A stretch of 64,000 bases of DNA. It comes from Croceibacterium selenioxidans. GTDB lineage: Bacteria > Pseudomonadota > Alphaproteobacteria > Sphingomonadales > Sphingomonadaceae. The notes below the pieces were generated by a model that was not told where the DNA came from, ran no database searches, and worked only from the letters and a program-made list of their open reading frames with translations. The stretch spans positions 1 through 64,000 of the forward strand of contig NZ_JAHFVK010000001.1 of NCBI RefSeq assembly GCF_018599195.1, written 5' to 3'. Shown in pieces: positions 15,576 to 24,551 of this stretch (position 1 is the stretch's first letter; each line of letters starts with the position of its first letter). The translations under genes and the position numbers were made by a program.

Positions 15576-16475
15576 TTACAGACCTTCGACAGCCTTGCTG
15601 ACGAGGATGTTGACCGCGACGCGGCGGTTCTGGGCCTTGCCCGCGGGAGTCTCATTGTCCGCAAGCGGGTCTGACTCGGCCATCCCGGTCGGAGTCAGCA
15701 TGCGATAGGGTGCCCAGCCGCACTTCTGCTGCAGATAGTTCACCACGCGGCCAGCCCGCCGCTCGCTGAGCTCCTGGTTGTAGTCCTCGCTACCAACCGC
15801 ATCGGTGTAGCCGACGACGAGCAACAGCGCGTTGTCCATGGAGTTGGCCTGGGCGGCGGCGGCGCAAAGTTCGCTTTCGGCGGACTGCGAAAGCGCCCAC
15901 TTGCCGGTGTCGAAGTACACGTTGGTCGTGCCCTTGATATTGTATTGGTCAATATCGCCCACGCGCCCGCGCAGGGCCTCCGCCGCCGCAGCGTTTTCGG
16001 CAATGGCGGTGTCATGTTCGCCAAAGCGCTGAGCGGTGCCGGTGCGGATCATCGAGGCCGTCGCGAGGTTGCTGTTCTTGAATCGCACCTGGCTCGCCAC
16101 CAGGCCACCGTCCCACTGCACGGTCTGCACCGTAACCGGCAGGCCGTTGAGGAGCGCGTCCGCGCCAAGCTTGGTACGGCCGAGGCCCAGAAGGCCACCG
16201 CTGGACTTGATGTCCGTGGCTTCGGAAACAAGGATCACGGTGTTAGCGCCATCGGCGCCAGTGACCTGCATCTGCTCGCCAGTGCGCGCGGAAATGTACC
16301 CCTCGATCTCAGGCCCTTCGGTGAGCCCGGTCAGATCGGTGGGAGCCGTGCCGACGACGGTAATTCGGTCGTCGCCGTTGGCGGGACCCTCCTGCGCGGA
16401 CAAGCCAGCCCAGGCTGGCATGGCAAGCGCGGCTAATACGAAAGGAACTTTCGACCCTTTGGAAAAAACCCTCAT
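15576..16475 (-). CDS. OmpA-family protein with signal peptide
   Basis: The product is 299 residues. A signal peptide ends near AMPAWAGLSAQ. Residues about 35-180 form a beta-rich domain of unknown role with a potential OB-like strand pattern (MQVTGADGANTVILV). The C-terminal domain is OmpA-like: VYFDTGKWALS, VVGYTDAVGSEDYNQELSERRAGRVVNYL and the final QNRRVAVNI, including the peptidoglycan-contacting Asp and Arg. It probably sits in the periplasm or outer membrane and binds the cell wall. ATG 16475 has AGGAG seven bases upstream. Confidence 0.85.
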   Translation of the reverse strand: MRVFSKGSKVPFVLAALAMPAWAGLSAQEGPANGDDRITVVGTAPTDLTGLTEGPEIEGYISARTGEQMQVTGADGANTVILVSEATDIKSSGGLLGLGRTKLGADALLNGLPVTVQTVQWDGGLVASQVRFKNSNLATASMIRTGTAQRFGEHDTAIAENAAAAEALRGRVGDIDQYNIKGTTNVYFDTGKWALSQSAESELCAAAAQANSMDNALLLVVGYTDAVGSEDYNQELSERRAGRVVNYLQQKCGWAPYRMLTPTGMAESDPLADNETPAGKAQNRRVAVNILVSKAVEGL

Positions 16476-16813
16476 CACTCTGCTCCTACAAACGTCAAAA
16501 TCCGCCTCCTCGCGTTCGCGACGTTCCGCCCGGCAGCGTCCGTGATGGAGTGCCTGGCGGTCAGAAGCCCATTCATCTCGCTGAACAACTTTGTGGCTTG
16601 CGACCAGTGCTCGAACGCGTCCGATGTCAGGACTGTTCAGGCTAACCTTGCTGGCAAATGAACGATTTTAACCACGTTGTTAACTTTACGGCCAGTCAGA
16701 CCGGCCCGAGCGGTGAACCGTTGCAAGCTGGTTGGCGCGAGAGGAGTCGACGCCCGGCCTTTCGCAATCGGACCTCGTTCGTATAGGGTCGCGCCACTGG
16801 GGGATTTGCCACG
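16476..16813. promoter_or_regulatory. Divergent intergenic region with TTAAC inverted repeat
   Basis: These 338 bases lie between the divergent OmpA-like and membrane-protein genes, so both promoters should be here. An inverted repeat TTAAC-N6-GTTAA at 16668-16683 resembles CtrA half-sites but has an eight-base gap between the TTAA cores instead of seven. No gene is supported. Confidence 0.35.
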
Positions 16814-17377
16814 ATGCCGTCGTTCTTTCTCGCTCTGCTCGTCGCCGCAGCGGCCGCCCTTGGCGGGCGCGAAGCGGTGCGGGTGGCGCGCCTTTCGGCG
16901 GGGCTGGGTCCGGCGCCAGGCTTACTGGTGGCGAGCTGGATAGCGTGCATCGCTGCCAGCGCGCTGGCGGCGTGGCTGGGCAGTGGCCTTGCGGCGCAGT
17001 TGGCCCCTCAGGCGCAGGCGCTGCTGGTTGCCATCGTACTGTTGCTGGCCGGCCTCGAACTCGCCGTGCTGGGCCCCGGCCGCTCCCCGCGCGAACCCAC
17101 TCGCTCGTTCGGCGCGATCCTGCTGGTCCTCGGCGTGGCGCAAGTAACAGGGGCGGCCGGTTTCCTGGTCTTCGCCCTCGCGGCCTCAACTGGGGCACCG
17201 GCACTCGCCGCGGCCGGCGGCGCGCTTGGCAGCGGGGCAGTACTGACCGCGGCCTGGTTCAAGGGCGCGGCATGGGAAGCCCGGGTTCCGCTGAAGCCAC
17301 TGCGCTTCTCGATCGCCGGGCTGCTGATCACCGCAGCGATGGTGACGGGGCTGGTCGGGCGAGGCATACTGGGCTGA
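16814..17377 (+). CDS. Small integral membrane protein
   Basis: The product is 187 residues with about five hydrophobic segments and very few charged residues. Two halves look loosely repeated (LLVASWIACIAASALAAWLG and FGAILLVLGVAQVTGAAGFLV), a pattern that recalls small transporters of the UPF0016/GDT1 type, though the diagnostic ExGD(K/R) motif is absent, so that link is weak. Its stop abuts the start of the 6-phosphogluconolactonase gene (TGA directly followed by ATG), so the two are probably one operon. Confidence 0.6.
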   Translation: MPSFFLALLVAAAAALGGREAVRVARLSAGLGPAPGLLVASWIACIAASALAAWLGSGLAAQLAPQAQALLVAIVLLLAGLELAVLGPGRSPREPTRSFGAILLVLGVAQVTGAAGFLVFALAASTGAPALAAAGGALGSGAVLTAAWFKGAAWEARVPLKPLRFSIAGLLITAAMVTGLVGRGILG

Positions 17378-17998
17378 ATGACCGAGATCGAGATCATTGA
17401 AGACGCCACCGACGACGAGATCGCAGTCTGGTTGTGTGGGCGGATCGAGGCCGCGCTCTCGCGCTCCCCCGAACCGGTGGCGATTACCGTGCCAGGGGGT
17501 TCAACGCCGTTCCCGATCCTGTCGGCCCTCGCCAGCACCTCGCTAGATTGGCGGCGGATGACGGTCTGGCCGGGCGACGACCGGCTGGTGCCGGAGGATC
17601 ATCCAGCCAGCAACACGGGCAAGATCCGCCGACTGCTCGAACCGGTCGGCGCCGAAGTCGTGACCCTGACGACCATGGAAGAGGTGCCGCATTTTGCGCT
17701 GGCCTGGCTCGGGATGGGCGGCGACGGGCATATCGCCTCGCTCTTTCCCAACACCGACCCGCGAGCTGACGACCCCCAGCGCGTCCGCCGGCTGACTCCC
17801 GATCCCCTGCCGCCCGAAGCGCCGTTCGACAGGATCACTCTGACGATCCCGGCGTTGCTCGATAGTGAAGAATTGCTGTTCGTCATCCGCGGCACAGAGA
17901 AGCGCTCCGTGTTCGAGACCGCGGCAAGAGGCGAACATGACCTGCCGGTAACGCGGCTGTTGCGGGAGGCCCGGCAGAAAGTGACATGCTTCACCTGA
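17378..17998 (+). CDS. pgl: 6-phosphogluconolactonase
   Basis: The product is 206 residues. It hydrolyses 6-phosphoglucono-1,5-lactone in the oxidative pentose phosphate or Entner-Doudoroff pathway. The sugar-isomerase-like fold is shown by VPGGSTPFPIL, GDDRLVPEDHPASNTG and LGMGGDGHIASLFP, all typical of the family. It is somewhat shorter than the usual 230-240 residues, mainly in the middle loop. It starts right after the membrane-protein stop and overlaps the following Nudix gene by 13 bases, so the three genes appear to be co-transcribed. No zwf or edd is adjacent in this window. Confidence 0.88.
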   Translation: MTEIEIIEDATDDEIAVWLCGRIEAALSRSPEPVAITVPGGSTPFPILSALASTSLDWRRMTVWPGDDRLVPEDHPASNTGKIRRLLEPVGAEVVTLTTMEEVPHFALAWLGMGGDGHIASLFPNTDPRADDPQRVRRLTPDPLPPEAPFDRITLTIPALLDSEELLFVIRGTEKRSVFETAARGEHDLPVTRLLREARQKVTCFT

Positions 17999-18483
17999 TC
18001 CCCGCTCCCTTGCACCGGCAGCTCTATCGCGTTGCCGACGGCCTGCGGAAGCGGTGGTGGGTCATCAGCCGCCCGCGCCGGACCAGCGTCGTGGTGCTGG
18101 CCTTCGACGAACAGGGGCGGGTTCTCCTAGTTCGCCATTCTTACGGCCTTCGGGTGTGGTCGGCTCCCGGTGGAGGGATGGGCGAACAGGAGGATCCGGC
18201 CCTGGCCGCCGCGCGCGAGTTTCGCGAAGAACTGTCCTGCGAGCTGTCGAACCTCACCCTTCTGGAAGCGCGCGAGCTCGATATTTCCGGATCGCGCGAC
18301 ACGGTGCACTTGTTCGCGGCGCGGCTCAATGGCACGCCGAGACCCGACATGCGTGAGATTGTCGAGGTCGGCCTGTTCGATCCCGCGCACCTACCGGCCG
18401 ACTGCGCGCGGCTGGTCCCCAGTCACGTCGAACTCGCCGTGACCGCTCTGAAGTCTGGCGCGCTTAAGTCAGAGCAGCGATAG
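17986..18483 (+). CDS. Nudix hydrolase
   Basis: The product is 165 residues. The Nudix box is visible as GGGMGEQEDPALAAAREFREEL, matching G-x5-E-x7-REUxEE, which binds metal and cleaves a nucleoside-diphosphate-linked substrate. The substrate cannot be told from the sequence. The start overlaps the pgl stop by 13 bases. The C-terminus overlaps the convergent dinB stop by 15 bases. Confidence 0.85.
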   Translation: MLHLIPAPLHRQLYRVADGLRKRWWVISRPRRTSVVVLAFDEQGRVLLVRHSYGLRVWSAPGGGMGEQEDPALAAAREFREELSCELSNLTLLEARELDISGSRDTVHLFAARLNGTPRPDMREIVEVGLFDPAHLPADCARLVPSHVELAVTALKSGALKSEQR

Positions 18484-19599
18484 CTGGGCGTCGTCCCGCG
18501 GCCGCTCCTCGGTCCCGGCATCGCGCTCGAGCGAGCTCAGGGTCAGGCCCATCAGCCGGATCGGCAGCGGCAAGGGCAGCTGTTCGTCGAGCAAGGCGCG
18601 GGCAACCTTGGCGAATTCGGCTTTGTCCTTGATCGGTTGCGAGAGAGATCGGGCGCGGGTGGAAAGCTGGAAGTCGGTATACTTCATCTTCAGCGTCACC
18701 GTGCGGCCGCGAGCGTCCTTCTCGGCGATCCGGTCCCAGACGATGTCGATGATGTTGTCGAGCGCCTCGCGCAGCGCCTGGCCGCTCGAAATGTCCTCGA
18801 AGAATGTGCGTTCCCCTCCGATCGACTTGCGAATCCGGTTGGCGCGAACCGGGCGCAGATCGATTCCCCGCGCCGCGCGGTAGAGATAGTCGGCAAAGCT
18901 GCCGAAGTGGCCGCGCAGCCAGGCGATGTCCCTGGCCGCAAGGTCGGCGCCCGTCTCGATACCGAGCCTCGCCATCTTCTCCGCCCCGCGCGGGCCGATG
19001 CCGTGGAAGCGCCGCACCGGCAGGCTCTGCACGAAGGCTGCACCCTGGCCCGGGCGGATAACGCACAGGCCGTCGGGCTTGTTCTGGTCGCTGGCCAGCT
19101 TGGCGAGGAATTTATTGTACGAGACACCCGCGCTGGCGGTGAGCTGGGTTTCCTCGCGGATGCGTTGGCGGATCAACTCGGCGATGCGCGTAGCGGAGCC
19201 GATCCCGCGCAAGTCCTCGGTCACGTCGAGATAGGCCTCGTCGAGGCTCAGCGGCTCGACGTGCGGGGTGAAGTCGAGGAAGATCGCGCGGATTTGCTGC
19301 GAGACCTCGGCATAGGCGTCGAAACGAGCCTTGCAGAAAATCAGGTCGGGGCAGAGCCGCTTGGCGGTGAGCGAGGGCATGGCGGAGCGGACGCCGAACT
19401 TCCTCGCCTCGTAGCTGGCTGCCGCGACCACACCGCGCCCGCTCGACCCGCCGACGGCGACCGGCCTGCCGCGCAGGTCCGGGTTGTCGCGCTGTTCCAC
19501 GCTGGCGAAGAAGGCATCCATGTCGACATGGATTATCTTGCGCAGGCCGAGCGCCGCCTCTTCGTCGTCGGAGGTCGGAGAAGGAACGGTACTCGTCAT
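18469..19599 (-). CDS. dinB: DNA polymerase IV (Y family)
   Basis: The product is 376 residues, slightly longer than E. coli Pol IV. Catalytic residues are in HVDMDAFFASVEQRD near the N-terminus and PLSLDEAYLDVT. The YNKFLAKLASDQNKP and FHGIGP segments (thumb helix-hairpin-helix) are typical. The C-terminus ends QLSLL, matching a sliding-clamp binding peptide. It performs translesion synthesis opposite damaged bases. ATG 19599 is used; the frame begins two codons earlier with TTG. No LexA box was recognised in the 53-bp divergent gap before the MFS gene. Confidence 0.93.
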   Translation of the reverse strand: MTSTVPSPTSDDEEAALGLRKIIHVDMDAFFASVEQRDNPDLRGRPVAVGGSSGRGVVAAASYEARKFGVRSAMPSLTAKRLCPDLIFCKARFDAYAEVSQQIRAIFLDFTPHVEPLSLDEAYLDVTEDLRGIGSATRIAELIRQRIREETQLTASAGVSYNKFLAKLASDQNKPDGLCVIRPGQGAAFVQSLPVRRFHGIGPRGAEKMARLGIETGADLAARDIAWLRGHFGSFADYLYRAARGIDLRPVRANRIRKSIGGERTFFEDISSGQALREALDNIIDIVWDRIAEKDARGRTVTLKMKYTDFQLSTRARSLSQPIKDKAEFAKVARALLDEQLPLPLPIRLMGLTLSSLERDAGTEERPRDDAQLSLL

Positions 19600-19652
19600 C
19601 AAAGCAATCTAACCGTTGTGTTGCACCGCAACATGGGGCTACGGGCGCCCGC

Positions 19653-20900
19653 ATGACGATAACCGGAGTCCCGCACGACAAGAAGACCATTGGCCGCAAG
19701 GAGCTGGTGGTAATGGTCGCCCTGTTGATGAGCCTCAACGCGCTGACGATCGACGGCATGCTGCCGGCGCTCGACGACATGGCGCGCGAGCTTGGTGCCG
19801 CAGGCGGCAACCAGCGCCAGTTGGTGGTGGCGGTATACTTGCTCGCCAACGGGATCGGCTGCCTGGTTCCGGGGGCCTTCGCCGACCGGTTCGGTCGGCG
19901 GCCGCTGCTATTGTTCTCGCTGGCGGCCTACACCGTGTTCTCGCTGCTGATCGCGCTGGTGCAGGACTTTTACGTGTTGCTGGCCCTGCGCGGGATGCAG
20001 GGGATGCTGACCGCCGGCCTGATGGTCGTTCCCACCGCGATTATCCGCGACCAGTATGAAGGCGACCGCATGGCCCGGCTTATGAGCCTGGTCAGCGCGG
20101 TGTTCATCGCCGTGCCGGTGATCGCTCCGAGCCTGGGCCAGGCCGTGCTGCTGTTCGCCGGATGGCGCTGGATCTTCGTGTTGCTGTCTCTGGTCGCGGT
20201 GGCGGCCGCGTGCTGGGTGTGGACCCGGCTTCCCGAGACGCTCGATCCGGCGCACCGCCAGCAGATCGACATTCCGGTGATCGCCAAGAACATGCGGGTG
20301 GCGCTGATCAACCGCGCCTCGATCGGCTACGTCCTCGGCACCATGCTGCTGATCGGCGCGGTATTCGGCTACGTTAACAGCGCGCAGCAGCTGATCGGCG
20401 AGCATTTCGGGATGGGCGACATGTTCCCCATCGTGTTCGGCGCCACGGCTGCGATGATGGTCGTCTCGAACCTCGTCAATTCGCGCATTGTCGAACGCTT
20501 CGGCGCCCGGCGCGTGTCGCATAGCGGCGTGCTGGTGTTCATTGTCGTGAGCATGGTGCAGGTATGGGCCTCGCACTACCGGCCCGACAGCATCGCCTGG
20601 TTCCTGCCCCTGATGGCGACGAACCTCGGCTTGCTCGGCTTCCTTGGCGCCAACTTCGGTTCGATCGCGATGCAGCCCTTCGCCACGATCGCTGGCGCGG
20701 CTAGCAGCATCCAGACCTTCTTCCGCATGTTCGGCGCGGCCGTGGTCGGGCTGATCATCGGCCAGGCCTACGACGGAACCGCCCAGCCTTTCGCCCACGC
20801 GCTGCTGATCTGCAGCGTCAGCGCGCTGGTGTTGGTCTCCTACAGCGAGAGGGGCAGGCTGTTCCGGCGCCTCAATCCACCCGCGAGGGTCATGGGCTAA
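19653..20900 (+). CDS. MFS drug-resistance transporter, Bcr/CflA type
   Basis: The product is 415 residues with about twelve membrane helices. The start (VMVALLMSLNALTIDGMLPALDDMAREL) is typical of DHA1 Bcr/CflA exporters, and GAFADRFGRRPLLLFSL is the MFS signature loop between helices 2 and 3. The antiporter motif region is PVIAPSLGQAVL. It likely expels a small drug or metabolite by proton antiport; the substrate is unknown. A GC-rich hairpin follows the stop. Confidence 0.85.
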   Translation: MTITGVPHDKKTIGRKELVVMVALLMSLNALTIDGMLPALDDMARELGAAGGNQRQLVVAVYLLANGIGCLVPGAFADRFGRRPLLLFSLAAYTVFSLLIALVQDFYVLLALRGMQGMLTAGLMVVPTAIIRDQYEGDRMARLMSLVSAVFIAVPVIAPSLGQAVLLFAGWRWIFVLLSLVAVAAACWVWTRLPETLDPAHRQQIDIPVIAKNMRVALINRASIGYVLGTMLLIGAVFGYVNSAQQLIGEHFGMGDMFPIVFGATAAMMVVSNLVNSRIVERFGARRVSHSGVLVFIVVSMVQVWASHYRPDSIAWFLPLMATNLGLLGFLGANFGSIAMQPFATIAGAASSIQTFFRMFGAAVVGLIIGQAYDGTAQPFAHALLICSVSALVLVSYSERGRLFRRLNPPARVMG

Positions 20901-20901
20901 C

Positions 20902-20926
20902 CCCCCTCTCGCTTTGCGGGAGGGGG
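20902..20926. terminator. GC-rich hairpin between convergent MFS genes
   Basis: CCCCCTCTCGC, loop TTT, GCGGGAGGGGG form an eleven-pair stem with one wobble. It lies directly after the Bcr/CflA-type stop and before the convergent MHS-family stop, so it can serve both. Confidence 0.65.
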
Positions 20927-20931
20927 TCAGC

Positions 20932-22557
20932 TCAATGCTGGTGGTCGATAGACCGCTTGAAGGTCTCGGGCAGGAACAACAGACCGACCACTACGGTCAA
21001 CGCCGCCACCCCGATCGGATACCAGAGCCCGGCGTAGATATCGCCGGAGGCGGCGACCATCGCGAAGGCGATCGTTGGCAGGAAGCCACCGAACCAGCCG
21101 TTGCCGATGTGATAGGGCAGGCTCATCGCGGTATAGCGGATGCGGCTCGGGAACAGCTCCACCAGCAGCGCGGCAATCGGGCCATAGACCATGGTCACCA
21201 GCAGCACGAGGACGGTGAGGATTGCCACGACCATCACGGTATTGGTCTGGGCCGGATCGGCCTTGAGCGGATAGCCTGCGGCCTCGAGCGCCGGCGTCAG
21301 CATGGCGTCGAACGAGGCCTTGTCGTGGATGTCGATCTGCACCTCGCCGACCATGACCACCGGATCGCCCGGTGTCTCCTCGTTGACGTAGGGAATGCCG
21401 GCCTTGGCGAGCGCGGACTTGGCGATGTCGCAACCGGTCTTGTCGAAAGTCGTCTTGCCGATCGGGTCGAACTGCACCGAGCAGGTCGCCGGATTCGCCA
21501 CCACCGACACCGGCGCGCGCGCCTGGGCGTGGGCGAGGGCGGGATTGGCCGCCTCGGTCAGCGCGCCGAACAGCGGGAAGTAGAGGATCGCGGCCAGCGC
21601 GCAGCCCGTCAGGATGATGGGCTTACGGCCAATCTTGTCGGATAGCCATCCGAACACCACGAAGAATGGCGTGCCGATAATCAGGGCGATCGCAATGAGA
21701 ACGTTGGCCGTGCCGCCGTCTACCTTGAGAATGCGCTCAAGATAGAACAGCGCGTAGAACTGGCCGGTGTACCAGACCACCGCTTGCCCGGCGACGGCAC
21801 CGAGCAGCGCGATCAGTACCAGCCGCAGGTTGCGCCACTTGCCAAAGGCCTCGGTCAGCGGCGCCTTGGAGGTCGTGCCTTCCTCCTTCATCTTCTGAAA
21901 CACCGGGCTCTCTTGCAGTTGCAGGCGGATCCACAGCGAAACGCCGAGCAGGATCGCCGAAAGCAGGAACGGCAGGCGCCACCCCCAGGCGGCGAAAGCA
22001 GCCTCGCCCATCCAGGTGCGCAGGCCGATCACCACCAGCAGCGCCGCGAAAAGGCCAAGCGTGGCGGTGGTCTGGATGAAGCTGGTGTAGAACCCGCGCT
22101 TCCCCTCCGGCGCATGCTCGGCGACGTAAGTGGCCGCGCCGCCGTATTCGCCGCCCAGAGCGAGGCCCTGGATCAGCCGCAGCCCGACCAGCATGAGCGG
22201 CGCGGCGACGCCGATCGAGGCATAGGACGGCAGCAATCCTACGGCGAAGGTCGAGGCGCCCATCAGGCCCATGGTCACGAGAAAGGTATTCTTGCGCCCG
22301 ACGAGGTCGCCGATCCGCCCGAACACCAGCGCTCCGAATGGCCGCACAGCAAAGCCGGCGGCGAAGGCGGCGAGGGCGAGGATGAAGCCCGTCGTTTCGT
22401 TCACACCGGAGAAGAACTGCGCAGTGATGATCGTGGCGAGCAGGCCGTAGAGATAAAAGTCATACCACTCGAACACCGTGCCGAGCGAGCTGGCCGCGAT
22501 CACCTTGACCTGGGATTCGCGCGAAGGTGCGTATGCTACGGCTGCGGTGCTTTCCAT
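20932..22557 (-). CDS. MFS transporter, metabolite:H+ symporter (MHS) family, with a long loop insertion
   Basis: The product is 541 residues, longer than the usual 430-450. SSLGTVFEWYDFYLYG and FGRIGDLVGRKNTFL are signatures of the MHS subfamily (ShiA, ProP, KgtP relatives), as is the GLALGGEYGGAATYVAEH helix. Residues about 335-438 form an inserted hydrophilic domain between transmembrane helices, containing two cysteines (TCSVQF and TGCDIAK). Some MHS members carry such an insertion; its role is unknown. The substrate is probably an organic acid or osmolyte, imported with protons. Confidence 0.85.
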   Translation of the reverse strand: MESTAAVAYAPSRESQVKVIAASSLGTVFEWYDFYLYGLLATIITAQFFSGVNETTGFILALAAFAAGFAVRPFGALVFGRIGDLVGRKNTFLVTMGLMGASTFAVGLLPSYASIGVAAPLMLVGLRLIQGLALGGEYGGAATYVAEHAPEGKRGFYTSFIQTTATLGLFAALLVVIGLRTWMGEAAFAAWGWRLPFLLSAILLGVSLWIRLQLQESPVFQKMKEEGTTSKAPLTEAFGKWRNLRLVLIALLGAVAGQAVVWYTGQFYALFYLERILKVDGGTANVLIAIALIIGTPFFVVFGWLSDKIGRKPIILTGCALAAILYFPLFGALTEAANPALAHAQARAPVSVVANPATCSVQFDPIGKTTFDKTGCDIAKSALAKAGIPYVNEETPGDPVVMVGEVQIDIHDKASFDAMLTPALEAAGYPLKADPAQTNTVMVVAILTVLVLLVTMVYGPIAALLVELFPSRIRYTAMSLPYHIGNGWFGGFLPTIAFAMVAASGDIYAGLWYPIGVAALTVVVGLLFLPETFKRSIDHQH

Positions 22558-22639
22558 CAGTATCCCCCTGAAAACAAAGTATTTCGCGCGAGAATGCCGC
22601 AGTGAACCAGACTGCGCAACCCCCGCATAGGGAAAGAAA

Positions 22640-24529
22640 CTAGGCGCCCTTTTCCACCCTTGCCAGCAGCGCTTCCACCTGCACCTGCTGACCCTCCGCC
22701 ACTTTGAGTTCCGCGACGGTTCCCGTGAACGGCGCGGTTAGCGAATGCTCCATCTTCATCGCCTCGAGCACCAGCAGGCGCTGGCCTTTGCTCACGATCT
22801 CACCCTCGGCCACATCGACCGCGATGACCTTGCCCGGCATGGGAGAGACGATTGCGCCGTCGGCGACAGAGGCTCCGGATGTCCCTTCGGCCCGCGGCCA
22901 GTCGATGACGAAGCTGTCCCCATCCAGGCTCAGGAGTTGAGCGTCGGATTGCGGCAAATCCCGGAAACCCTGTCGCGCGTCTTGGCCGGGCAGGGTCGGA
23001 GTGTAGGTGAACTCGGTGGGATGGCCGTCCACGTTCAGCACCTGCCTGGGCTGGCGCCGCGAATTGAGCCGAAAGGCCGCGAGGCCCGTCACTCGCGGAT
23101 CGCCATGGCTCGCCAGGCGCAGCAACCTGTCGAGGGCTTCGCTGAGGGAGCGCTCCGACGGCGCCGATCGAGTGGTCAACGTCTCCTCGTGGTCGGCAAT
23201 GAAGCCGGTCTCCACCTTGCCGATGGCGAACTGTTCGGTTTCGAGCAACCGCTTGAGAAACCAGGCGTTCGTCTTCACCGGCGCGCACGAGGTTTCACCG
23301 CAGGCCTCGGACAAGACGCGCCGCGCGGTTTCGCGATCTTCCGCAGACGCGACCAGCTTGGCGATCATGGGATCGTAAAAAGGCGAGATGGCGTCGCCCT
23401 CCTCGACACCGGTCTCGATACGCACCCCGGAGGGAAAATGCAGGCGATCGAGCCTTCCCGTGCTCGGCAGGAATCCCGTTGCCGGATCCTCTGCGTAGAG
23501 CCGGGCTTCCATCGCCCAGCCTTTGATGGACAACTCCTCCTGCCGCTTCGGCAGAGCCTCCCCGCTCGCCACCCGCAACTGCCACTCAACCAGGTCCACC
23601 CCGGTGATTTCCTCGGTCACCGGATGTTCGACTTGCAGGCGAGTGTTCATCTCCATGAAGAAAATGCGTTCGGCGCTAAGGCCCTCACGGGCATCGGCGA
23701 TGAACTCGATCGTGCCGGCGCCGACATAATCGACTGCCTTCGCCGCTCGCACCGCGGCGGCACATATCGCCTCTCGGGTGGCCGAATTCATGCCGGGAGC
23801 AGGGGCCTCCTCGATCACCTTCTGGTGTCGGCGTTGGAGCGAACAGTCGCGCTCGAACAAGTGTACCACGCTGCCGTGGGTGTCGCCGAACACCTGCACC
23901 TCGATGTGCCGAGGTGAGGTGATCCATCTTTCCAGCAGAACCTCGGCGTTGCCGAAGCTGGCCTTCGCTTCGCGCTGACAACTCTCCAGCATGTCGAGAA
24001 ACTGGTCGGCCGCATCGACCTTGCGCATGCCCTTGCCGCCGCCGCCCGCAACCGCCTTGATGAGCACGGGCCAGCCGATCGCTTCCGCTTCGGTCAGCAG
24101 GCGTTCGGGCGACTGGTCGTCGCCCATATACCCCGGGGTGACCGGCACGCCCGCATCCTGCATCAGCTTCTTGGCCGCGTCCTTGAGGCCCATGGCGCGT
24201 ATACTCGCCGGGCGCGGGCCTACCCAGATCAATCCGGCCGCCATCACCGCCTCGGCGAACTCGGCGTTCTCGCTGAGGAAACCGTAGCCGGGATGGATTG
24301 CCTCGGCTCCGGTGGCCAACGCTGCCTCGATAATCGTCTCGCCGCGCAGGTAGCTCTCTGCCGCGGCCGAAGGGCCGATGTGCACCGCCTCATCCGCCTG
24401 CCGCACGTGCAGTGCCCGGGCGTCGGCGTCCGAGTAGACTGCGATCGTCCGGATCCCCATCTCCCGCGCGGTGCGGATCACCCGACAGGCGATCTCTCCC
24501 CGGTTGGCGATCAGGAGCGAACGGATCAT
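22640..24529 (-). CDS. Biotin-dependent acyl-CoA carboxylase alpha subunit (methylcrotonyl-CoA type)
   Basis: The product is 629 codons including stop. Biotin carboxylase domain: LLIANRGEIACRVIRTAREMG, the ATP-grasp GGGGKGMR loop, HIEVQVFGD, and MNTRLQVEHPVTEE. The C-terminal biotinyl domain has EAMKMEH, with the biotinylated lysine near residue 591. Length and layout suit the 3-methylcrotonyl-CoA or another acyl-CoA carboxylase rather than pyruvate carboxylase. The expected carboxyltransferase beta subunit is not adjacent. ATG 24529 has GGGAGGA five bases upstream; the frame extends to 24565. It follows crtB by 22 bp in the same direction. Confidence 0.85.
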   Translation of the reverse strand: MIRSLLIANRGEIACRVIRTAREMGIRTIAVYSDADARALHVRQADEAVHIGPSAAAESYLRGETIIEAALATGAEAIHPGYGFLSENAEFAEAVMAAGLIWVGPRPASIRAMGLKDAAKKLMQDAGVPVTPGYMGDDQSPERLLTEAEAIGWPVLIKAVAGGGGKGMRKVDAADQFLDMLESCQREAKASFGNAEVLLERWITSPRHIEVQVFGDTHGSVVHLFERDCSLQRRHQKVIEEAPAPGMNSATREAICAAAVRAAKAVDYVGAGTIEFIADAREGLSAERIFFMEMNTRLQVEHPVTEEITGVDLVEWQLRVASGEALPKRQEELSIKGWAMEARLYAEDPATGFLPSTGRLDRLHFPSGVRIETGVEEGDAISPFYDPMIAKLVASAEDRETARRVLSEACGETSCAPVKTNAWFLKRLLETEQFAIGKVETGFIADHEETLTTRSAPSERSLSEALDRLLRLASHGDPRVTGLAAFRLNSRRQPRQVLNVDGHPTEFTYTPTLPGQDARQGFRDLPQSDAQLLSLDGDSFVIDWPRAEGTSGASVADGAIVSPMPGKVIAVDVAEGEIVSKGQRLLVLEAMKMEHSLTAPFTGTVAELKVAEGQQVQVEALLARVEKGA

Positions 24530-24551
24530 GAATCCTCCCTGGTCGGATTTG

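Noticed and set aside
16668-16683. CtrA binding site
   Set aside because: The TTAA half-sites have an eight-base gap instead of the seven-base consensus; kept only as an inverted repeat note.
18637-19656. 339-residue frame opposite dinB
   Set aside because: It mirrors dinB exactly and has no recognisable protein features; dinB has all catalytic residues.
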